Below, one piece after another: positions 1 to 5,185 of a stretch of DNA of 6,382 nucleotides (positions within the stretch are counted from its first letter, which is position 1; each line of letters begins with the position of its first letter). Location: NCBI GenBank assembly GCA_946886645.1, contig CAMPIY010000102.1:1-6382 (forward strand). The letters are read 5' to 3'. The DNA is from an uncultured Sphingomonas sp. (GTDB taxonomy: Bacteria > Pseudomonadota > Alphaproteobacteria > Sphingomonadales > Sphingomonadaceae). Under the pieces are notes generated by a model, which saw only the letters and a list, made by a program, of their open reading frames with translations, ran no database searches and was not told where the DNA came from. The position numbers and the translations under genes are program-made.

Positions 1-653
1 TCGCCGCTGTCGAGCGCCTGATCTTCGACCAGCTCGACCCCGCCGTGGTGTGTGCCATTGGCGATCCGCGCCTCGGTCGCCCAGCTTTTCACCACCGTCC
101 CGTCGTCCAGCGTGATCCGCAATTTGAACGGCCGGAACTTGAACGCCACCCGCGCGGCCCAGATCAAATATCCGATCATGCCCAGATATTTTTTCAGCCC
201 ATGAGGCACGGTGTCGGCGATTAGCGGGCTGAGGCCCAGCGCGGCCGCGTTGGCGAAATAATCGCCGTCGATCATCCCAAGGTCGATCCGCTTGCGCCGC
301 CCCTTCGCAATCACGTCGATCGCTCCATCGAGGTCCAGCGGCAGGCCCAGTGTCCGCGCGAAGCTGTTGGCGGTGCCCAGCGGCAGGACCGCGAACACCG
401 TGTCGCTCCCCATGAAATAGTCGACCGTGGACGATAGCGTGCCGTCGCCGCCGCCGATGATCACCATCGGCGACTTGGCGATGGCGGCCTTGACCACCGG
501 CTCCATGATTTCGGGATTCTGAACCGCATGGGCATCGATCAGCTTCACCCCCGCCGCCTGAAGCTTGTCGCGCGCCTCGTCGAAAACAGCCGCCCCGCGC
601 CGGCTCATGGCATTGACGACCAGGGTCGCCCGTTTCGGGAGTGCATCGTTCAT
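1..653 (-). CDS. YegS/diacylglycerol-kinase-family lipid kinase (N-terminal part, cut by window edge)
   Basis: Minus-strand reading frame from ATG at 653-651 to the left edge, 217 residues visible and no stop. An in-frame TGA lies three codons upstream, so this ATG is the earliest possible start. The protein carries the hallmark of the diacylglycerol kinase catalytic domain: a nucleotide-binding GGGDGT at residues 67-72 after a hydrophobic strand (MVII), then PLGTANSFAR at 91-100, matching the family's PLGTxNxFAR signature. An early VVNAMSRRG (12-20) fits the first strand and loop of the fold. No signal peptide or membrane segment is obvious, so it should be a cytosolic or membrane-peripheral enzyme. 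Members phosphorylate a lipid hydroxyl (diacylglycerol, sphingosine, ceramide or similar) using ATP. The substrate cannot be read here; sphingolipid-type substrates are worth considering if the host is a sphingomonad. It is transcribed divergently from the methionine genes. Family assignment is firm, substrate unknown. Confidence 0.9.
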   Translation of the reverse strand, partial: MNDALPKRATLVVNAMSRRGAAVFDEARDKLQAAGVKLIDAHAVQNPEIMEPVVKAAIAKSPMVIIGGGDGTLSSTVDYFMGSDTVFAVLPLGTANSFARTLGLPLDLDGAIDVIAKGRRKRIDLGMIDGDYFANAAALGLSPLIADTVPHGLKKYLGMIGYLIWAARVAFKFRPFKLRITLDDGTVVKSWATEARIANGTHHGGVELVEDQALDSG

Positions 654-663
654 CGATGCTCAA

Positions 664-678
664 TGCTTGGGCCAAGCA
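664..678. promoter_or_regulatory. Perfect 7+1+7 dyad, candidate operator
   Basis: TGCTTGG-G-CCAAGCA is a perfect inverted repeat with one central base, lying 10 bases upstream of the lipid kinase start and about 20 bases before the candidate -35 box of the methionine operon. As DNA it resembles a binding site for a dimeric regulator. As RNA in the kinase leader it could form a 5-bp stem with a GGGCC loop, close to the ribosome-binding region. Seen directly: the symmetry. Inferred: any function. Chance occurrence in GC-rich DNA is possible. Confidence 0.35.
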
Positions 679-698
679 AAGCTATCCACCCCGCCCAA

Positions 699-727
699 TT
701 GACTCGCCGTCCGCTTCGCTCCATTTG
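699..727 (+). promoter_or_regulatory. Candidate sigma70-type promoter for the metX operon
   Basis: TTGACT at 699-704 matches five of six bases of the -35 consensus. Exactly 17 bases later lies CATTTG (722-727), a poor -10 sharing only the AT at positions 2-3. A strong -35 with a degenerate -10 is common in high-GC alphaproteobacteria. Transcription would start around 731-735, which coincides with the first base of helix P1 of the riboswitch, as expected if the aptamer begins the transcript. The positional agreement is the best support; the -10 is weak. Confidence 0.5.
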
Positions 728-730
728 GCG

Positions 731-855
731 CTCATCCATCGAGACCGGCTGAGGGACAGGCCCGAAGACGCCGGGGCAACCAGGAGCAAGCGAAAGCTCT
801 CTCCAATGGTGCCAAGTCCTGCGGGGACCTGAGTGTCCACCGGCAGATGGTTGAG
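731..855 (+). promoter_or_regulatory. SAM-I (S-box) riboswitch aptamer
   Basis: The conserved SAM-I core can be followed by hand. P1: CTCA-T-CCATC (731-740) pairs with GATGG-T-TGAG (846-855), nine Watson-Crick pairs around one U-U mismatch. P2: CCGGC (745-749) with GCCGG (770-774), enclosing the kink-turn bases (TGA near 750-752, GAAGA near 764-768) and P2b GGG/CCC (753-755/761-763). Loop CAGG (757-760) pairs perfectly with CCTG (818-821), the diagnostic P2-J3/4 pseudoknot. P3: the conserved GGCAACCA (775-782) with TGGTGCC (807-813), extended by GGAG/CTCC (783-786/801-804) and capped by AGC-GAAA-GCT (789-798). P4: CGG-GGAC (822-828) with GTCC-A-CCG (835-842). The RNA binds S-adenosylmethionine and should reduce expression of the downstream metX-metB-hom genes when SAM is plentiful. 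SAM-IV was considered; the kink-turn and P4 position fit SAM-I better. Variant SAM-I/IV classes cannot be excluded by eye. Confidence 0.9.
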
Positions 856-890
856 GCTCACCGCATCCAAGGTGGGACCTTATGCTGTTT

Positions 891-932
891 GTCACCCCGC
901 ATGCCTCGCTGGAGGAATTTGGCGAGGGTGAC
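891..932 (+). promoter_or_regulatory. Shine-Dalgarno-sequestering hairpin, probable riboswitch expression platform
   Basis: GTCACCCCGC (891-900) pairs with GCG-A-GGGTGAC (922-932): ten base pairs, mostly G-C, with one bulged A at 925. The 3' arm contains the GAGGG Shine-Dalgarno (924-928) of the metX start at 934, so the helix would block initiation. No run of T follows, so it is not an intrinsic terminator. Possible competitors: GCGGGG in aptamer P4 (821-826) complements CCCCGC (895-900), and GAGGC overlapping the P1 3' strand (853-857) complements GCCTC in the hairpin loop (903-907). The pairing is directly visible; the switching mechanism is inference. Confidence 0.55.
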
Positions 933-933
933 G

Positions 934-1920
934 ATGAAACTGACCGAACAAGCGAGAACAGAAGCCGCACCGGCCGCGGCGATTCGCGATGAGCTCCGCC
1001 TCATCGTGCCGCTCCGGCATGGCGGCGTCGGTGGCAGCAGGCTGCTTTATGAGCTGGCCGGGCCCCCGGGAGCGCCGCTGCTGGTCGTCGCGGGCGGCAT
1101 TTCCGCGGGACGGCATGTGCTCGCCTCCTACGATTTTCCGGAAGCAGGATGGTGGCAATCGCAGGCGGCCAGCCTCGACCTGTCGCGTTTCCAGATCCTC
1201 GCGTTCGACTGGTTCGGGTCGGATGGCCAGGTTTCGCTTCCGATCGATCCGGCGGACCAGGCCGAAGCGCTCCGCCAGCTGCTCGATCATTTGGGCGTCG
1301 ATAAGGTCGCTGCCTTCATTGGCGCTTCTTACGGCGCGATGGTCGGCATGCATTGGGCCGCCCGCTACCCCGAGCGGATCGGCGCCCTGCTGGCGATCAG
1401 CGCCTCGGATCGGCCGCACCCCTTCGCCAGCGCCTGCCGCTCGCTGCAGCGTGCCGTCATCACTTTGGGTGAGCGGCATGGGGACATGGCGTCGGGCGTG
1501 GCGCTGGCCCGTGCCATGGCGATGCTAACCTATCGCACGGCGGAAGAATTCGCCGACCGGTTCGCGGAAGAGCCAACTATCCGCAACACTGTGGTCCGCG
1601 TCGCCTCGCAGGATTACCTGGCGGCCCAGGGCGCGCGCCACTCGGAGCGGATGAACGGCTTTGCCTATCGCCGCCTGTCGGAATCGATCGACCTGCACCG
1701 GATCGACCCGGCGGAGATTGGCTTGCCGCTGACCCTCGTCGCGGTCGACAGCGACGCGCTGGTCCCCGCCGCCGACATCGAGCGGATGGCCGCCCGCGTC
1801 CCCGGCGCGGCCCTGCACCGCATCTCATCCCGCTTCGGCCATGACGCTTTCCTGAAAGAGGAGGCGCAGGTCGGCGCAATCATCACTTGTTTTCTCGATA
1901 CGCTGGAGCTTTCCCGATGA
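934..1920 (+). CDS. metX: MetX-type homoserine O-acyltransferase (short form)
   Basis: Alpha/beta-hydrolase-fold acyltransferase that activates the homoserine hydroxyl with an acyl group from acyl-CoA, the committed step to methionine. From the ATG at 934 it has 328 residues. The nucleophile elbow GASYG places the catalytic Ser at 132, DSDALVP gives Asp 274, and FGHDAFL gives His 303; the DSDxL...GHDAFL pair is characteristic of MetX. GWW (72-74) and YLAAQG also match the family. It is shorter than typical MetX (about 370-400) and lacks the usual GSTGP-like segment, resembling the compact form I recall from Xanthomonas-type metX-metB-hom operons. The acyl donor (acetyl- or succinyl-CoA) cannot be decided. 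I chose 934 because GAGGG lies 5 bases upstream. In-frame ATGs at 847 and 901 fall inside the riboswitch or hairpin, and GTG at 928 is possible. It overlaps metB by four bases (ATGA). Confidence 0.88.
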   Translation: MKLTEQARTEAAPAAAIRDELRLIVPLRHGGVGGSRLLYELAGPPGAPLLVVAGGISAGRHVLASYDFPEAGWWQSQAASLDLSRFQILAFDWFGSDGQVSLPIDPADQAEALRQLLDHLGVDKVAAFIGASYGAMVGMHWAARYPERIGALLAISASDRPHPFASACRSLQRAVITLGERHGDMASGVALARAMAMLTYRTAEEFADRFAEEPTIRNTVVRVASQDYLAAQGARHSERMNGFAYRRLSESIDLHRIDPAEIGLPLTLVAVDSDALVPAADIERMAARVPGAALHRISSRFGHDAFLKEEAQVGAIITCFLDTLELSR

Positions 1921-3101
1921 CCCTGTCCCTTGCCACCCGCGCGGTCCGCGCCGGGATCGATTGCGATCCGACCCATGGTGCGGTCGCGCCGCCCCTGGTC
2001 CTGTCCGCCAACTTCAATTTCGACGGGTTCGGGGGGAAGCGCCGCTACGATTACACGCGCAGCGGCAACCCGACCCGCGATCAGCTCGGCGAGGCGCTGG
2101 CGTCGCTTGAAGGCGGGGCAGGCGGCATCGTCACCGCGACCGGAATGGGCGCGATCAGCGTCGTCCTTCATGCGCTGCTGGACCCGGGCGACCGCCTGCT
2201 TGTCCCGCATGATTGCTACGGCGGCAGCTGGCGCCTGTTCAACGCGCTGGCGGCGAAGGGCGCGTTCACGCTCGACAGCTGCGACTTCACCGACCCGGCG
2301 TCGCTCGCCGCCGCGATCGATCGGCGGCCGTCACTGGTCTGGATCGAGACGCCCTCCAACCCGCTGCTCCGGATCACCGACCTCGCCGCGACGATCGCGG
2401 CGGCGAAAGGCGTGGGCGCGCTGGTTGCCGCCGACAATACCTTCCTCTCGCCGGTGCTGCAGCGGCCGATCGAATATGGCGCGGATATCGTCGTCCATTC
2501 GACGACGAAATATATCAACGGCCATAGCGACGTGGTCGGCGGCGCGGTCGTCTCGCGCGATGCGGCGGTCCATGAGCAAATCGGCTGGTGGGCGAACGCG
2601 CTGGGCCTGACGGGCTCACCGTTCGATAGCTACCTGACGCTGCGCGGCCTTCGCACGCTTGAGGCCCGGCTGCGCATCCATCAGGAAAATTCGGCCGCGC
2701 TGGCCGAGCTGTTGCTCGAGCACCCCGCAGTCGACGCGGTGCATTTCCCCGGCCTCTCGACACATCCCGGCCATGCAGTCGCCGCCCGCCAACAGGACGG
2801 CTTCGGGGCGATGCTGTCGTTCGATCTGGCAGGCGGGGAGGCGGCCGTGCGCGCCTTCGTCGACGGTCTCGGTTGCTTCACCCTCGCCGAGTCTCTGGGC
2901 GGCGTCGAAAGCCTGGTCGCCCATCCCGCGACCATGACCCACGCGGCGATGAGCGAGGAGGCGCAGCGGACGGCGGGTATCGGTCCCGGCCTGCTCCGCC
3001 TGTCGGTAGGCATCGAAGACCTCGCCGATCTTTCGGCCGACCTCACCAACGCACTCGACCGCGCGTCGCGCGTGGCCGATCTTCAGGAGGCCTGTCGATG
3101 A
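1917..3101 (+). CDS. metB: Cystathionine gamma-synthase
   Basis: Cytosolic PLP enzyme of the Cys/Met metabolism family. It condenses an O-acyl-homoserine with cysteine to give cystathionine. The 394 residues align along their full length with remembered E. coli MetB (386): YDYTRSGNPTR near the N-terminus (Tyr and Arg that bind PLP phosphate from the neighbouring subunit), PHDCYGGS, ETPSNPLL, Asp 173 in DNTFLSP (pyridine nitrogen), and Schiff-base Lys 198 in STTKYINGHSDVVGG, the same number as in E. coli. The C-terminal FTLAESLGGVESL block is also present. These details favour gamma-synthase over gamma-lyase or O-acylhomoserine sulfhydrylase (MetZ), as does its operon with metX and hom. The start ATG overlaps the metX stop (ATGA), with GGAG eight bases upstream; an in-frame ATG at 1887 would lie inside metX and has no support. 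The stop overlaps the next start in the same way, so the three genes are probably translationally coupled. Confidence 0.95.
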   Translation: MTLSLATRAVRAGIDCDPTHGAVAPPLVLSANFNFDGFGGKRRYDYTRSGNPTRDQLGEALASLEGGAGGIVTATGMGAISVVLHALLDPGDRLLVPHDCYGGSWRLFNALAAKGAFTLDSCDFTDPASLAAAIDRRPSLVWIETPSNPLLRITDLAATIAAAKGVGALVAADNTFLSPVLQRPIEYGADIVVHSTTKYINGHSDVVGGAVVSRDAAVHEQIGWWANALGLTGSPFDSYLTLRGLRTLEARLRIHQENSAALAELLLEHPAVDAVHFPGLSTHPGHAVAARQQDGFGAMLSFDLAGGEAAVRAFVDGLGCFTLAESLGGVESLVAHPATMTHAAMSEEAQRTAGIGPGLLRLSVGIEDLADLSADLTNALDRASRVADLQEACR

Positions 3102-4177
3102 GTCAGCCTATCGCACGCATCGCCTTGCTCGGCAGCGGCACGGTCGGCCAGGCCGTCCTTCGCCGCCTTGCCGACTGGCAGGGCTCCCGTTTCGGCGAGC
3201 AGCTCCGGCTTGTCTACGCCGCCAACACCAGGCTGGCGCTGCACGACCCGCAGGGTCTCGACCCGCTCGATTGCGCGGGCCGCCTGCCCGGCGCGGCAAG
3301 GCAGGCCAATGCGGAGAGCGACGCCATCGCCGCCCTAGGCCAGGAGGGCATCCGCATCCTGATCGACGCGACCGCAGACGCGGGCACGGCGGCGCGCCAC
3401 GCCGCCTGCCTCGCCGCCGGTATCCATGTCGCCACCGCCTGCAAGCTGGCGGCCGGGACCTCGCTCGCACAATGGCAGGCCATCAACGAGGCATGCGCCG
3501 GGAGCAGCACCGGCTTCGGCGACCGGGCCACGGTCGGCGCGGGCCTGCCGCTCCTCCGCTCGATCCGAGAGCTTCGCGCCGGCGGCGACCATATCCACGC
3601 CATCGCCGGCGTCATGTCCGGCTCGCTCGCCTGGCTGTTCCACGCGTTCGACGGCAGCCGGCCTTTCTCGGAACTGGTGCGGGAAGCACGCGACGCGGGC
3701 TTCACCGAACCCGACCCGCGCGAGGATCTGTCGGGCGAGGACGTCCGCCGCAAAATCCTGATCCTCGCCCGCGCCGCCGGCTTCGCGATCGAAAGCGGCG
3801 AGGTCGAGGTCGGATCGCTGGTGCCGTCCGAGCTTGCCGCGCTCCCGGGATCCGAAGTCGATGCCCACCTCCACCTGCTCGACGAGCCGCTCGCCGCTCG
3901 GCTCGCCGCGGCGCGGTTCGAAGGATGCAGCCTCCGCTTCGTCGCCCGGCTGGAAGATGGCCGCGCCCGCGTCGGGCTGGAGACGCTCTGCCCGAAGGAT
4001 GCGCTCCACGGGGGCGGCGGCACGGATAATCGCGTCGCCATCTGGTCCGACCGCTACCGGAACCAGCCGTTGGTGATCCAAGGGCCGGGGGCAGGGGCGG
4101 AAGTCACCGCTGCCGCATTGCTCGACGACGTTCTGCACCTTCGCGAACTGGCGATTGGAAGGCCACGGGCAGCCTGA
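3098..4177 (+). CDS. hom: Homoserine dehydrogenase, monofunctional, no ACT domain
   Basis: Reduces aspartate semialdehyde to homoserine with NAD(P)H in the cytosol. 359 residues: Rossmann motif GSGTVG (12-17), TVGAGLP (145-151), a MSGSLAWLF segment, then TEPDPREDLSGEDVRRK. That last block supplies Glu 204, Asp 215 and catalytic Lys 219, with the same spacing as the yeast enzyme's E208, D219 and K223. The sequence resembles the C-terminal half of ThrA/MetL, but there is no aspartokinase domain. It ends soon after the catalytic fold, so there is no ACT regulatory domain. The usual TxNK cofactor motif reads TACK: Cys 115 replaces Asn and Lys 116 is kept. Start: ATG at 3098 in an ATGA overlap with metB and AGGAGG seven bases upstream, an excellent site; the open frame further upstream lies in metB. 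It likely supplies homoserine to the methionine branch, with a separate threonine-branch enzyme elsewhere. metL is a possible alternative name, but the kinase half is missing. Confidence 0.93.
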   Translation: MSQPIARIALLGSGTVGQAVLRRLADWQGSRFGEQLRLVYAANTRLALHDPQGLDPLDCAGRLPGAARQANAESDAIAALGQEGIRILIDATADAGTAARHAACLAAGIHVATACKLAAGTSLAQWQAINEACAGSSTGFGDRATVGAGLPLLRSIRELRAGGDHIHAIAGVMSGSLAWLFHAFDGSRPFSELVREARDAGFTEPDPREDLSGEDVRRKILILARAAGFAIESGEVEVGSLVPSELAALPGSEVDAHLHLLDEPLAARLAAARFEGCSLRFVARLEDGRARVGLETLCPKDALHGGGGTDNRVAIWSDRYRNQPLVIQGPGAGAEVTAAALLDDVLHLRELAIGRPRAA

Positions 4178-4189
4178 TAAGGGCGGGCC

Positions 4190-5185
4190 ATGACTCAGGC
4201 TTCCTTTCCCGCGATCCGGATGCGGCGCGGCCGTAGCGCGCCGTGGATACGCGAGATGCTGGCGGAGAACCGCCTTCATCCCAGTGATTTCATCTGGCCG
4301 CTGTTCATCTGCGAGGGGAAGGGCAGCGAGGAGCCAATCGCGACGCTTCCCGGAGTCAGCCGCTGGTCGGTCGACCGGCTGGCGGAGAAGGCGCGGGAGG
4401 CCCGCGATCTCGGCATCCCGTGCGTCGCCTTGTTCCCGAACACGCCCGCGAACCTGCGCAGCGAAGACGCGCGCGAAGCGTTCAACCCGGACAACCTCAT
4501 CTGCCGCGCGATCAGGGCGATCAAGGACGCCGTACCGGAAGTCGGCGTTCTGACCGACGTGGCGCTCGATCCCTATACGGCGCACGGGCATGACGGCCTG
4601 ACCGACGATCGGGGCCGCGTCCTGAACGACGAAACCAGCGCCGTGCTGGTCGAGCAGGCGCTGGTCCAGGCGGCAGCGGGCGCAGATATCGTCGCGCCCT
4701 CCGACATGATGGACGGCCGCGTTGGAGCGATCCGTGCCGGGCTGGAGCGCGAGGGCCATACCGAGGTCGCGATCATGGCCTATGCCGCCAAATATGCCTC
4801 CGCATTCTACGGCCCCTTCCGCGATGCGGTCGGGTCGCGCGGCCTGCTGAAGGGCGACAAGCGCGGTTACCAGATGGACCCGGCCAATGGCGCAGAAGCG
4901 CTGCGCGAGGTAGCGCTCGACATCGCCGAAGGCGCGGACATGGTGATGGTGAAGCCGGGGCTGCCCTATCTCGATATCGTTTCGGCTGTGAAACGGGAGT
5001 TCGGCGTCCCGACCTTCGCCTATCAGGTGAGCGGCGAATATGCGATGTTGGAAACCGCCGCACAGTCCGGCGCCGGCGACCGCGACGACCTCATCCTCGA
5101 AACGCTGATGGCCTTCAAGCGCGCCGGCGCGACCGGCGTCCTCACCTATCACGCCGCCGACGCGGCGCGGCTGCTCGCCCGTTGA
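4190..5185 (+). CDS. hemB: Delta-aminolevulinic acid dehydratase (porphobilinogen synthase), magnesium type
   Basis: Condenses two 5-aminolevulinate molecules to porphobilinogen, the first common step of tetrapyrrole (haem, cobalamin, chlorophyll) synthesis; a cytosolic homo-oligomer. 331 residues, full family length. The two active-site lysines are Lys 201 in MAYAAKYASAFYGPFRDA and Schiff-base Lys 255 in MVMVKPGLPYLD. The metal-site loop reads DVALDPYTAHGHDG (123-136): the three zinc-binding cysteines of the animal or yeast type are replaced by Ala 125, Asp 127 and Asp 135, the pattern of the Mg/K-dependent Pseudomonas-type enzymes. It starts 12 bases after the hom stop, with AAGGG six bases before the ATG. 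The spacing allows cotranscription with the methionine genes, but no metabolic link is apparent and an internal promoter in hom cannot be excluded. No terminator separates them. Confidence 0.97.
   Translation: MTQASFPAIRMRRGRSAPWIREMLAENRLHPSDFIWPLFICEGKGSEEPIATLPGVSRWSVDRLAEKAREARDLGIPCVALFPNTPANLRSEDAREAFNPDNLICRAIRAIKDAVPEVGVLTDVALDPYTAHGHDGLTDDRGRVLNDETSAVLVEQALVQAAAGADIVAPSDMMDGRVGAIRAGLEREGHTEVAIMAYAAKYASAFYGPFRDAVGSRGLLKGDKRGYQMDPANGAEALREVALDIAEGADMVMVKPGLPYLDIVSAVKREFGVPTFAYQVSGEYAMLETAAQSGAGDRDDLILETLMAFKRAGATGVLTYHAADAARLLAR

Noticed and set aside
528..752. Small plus-strand ORF over the lipid kinase start and the leader
   Set aside because: It is antisense to the DAG-kinase N-terminus and crosses the promoter and aptamer P1; there is no Shine-Dalgarno or recognisable product.
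847..933. Extension of metX to ATG 847 or ATG 901
   Set aside because: ATG 847 lies within P1 of the riboswitch, and ATG 901 has no Shine-Dalgarno and sits in the hairpin loop. The added residues match nothing in MetX, while ATG 934 has GAGGG at proper spacing.
731..933. SAM-II riboswitch, expected for alphaproteobacterial met genes
   Set aside because: SAM-II is a compact H-type pseudoknot of about 60 bases; this leader instead shows the four-way SAM-I architecture with kink-turn and GGCAACC core.
856..933. Intrinsic terminator after the aptamer
   Set aside because: The GC-rich stem at 891-932 is followed by coding sequence with no T tract, and the other small hairpins (for example AAGGT/ACCTT at 869-881) have no T run either.
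1917..3101. O-acylhomoserine sulfhydrylase (MetZ) instead of MetB
   Set aside because: The full-length match to remembered E. coli MetB, including shared residue numbers for Asp 173 and Lys 198, is much closer than to MetZ.
3335..5152. 605-codon open frame on the minus strand across hom and hemB
   Set aside because: It lies antisense to two clearly homologous genes, its translation shows no recognisable motif, and long antisense open frames are expected when third codon positions are almost always G or C.
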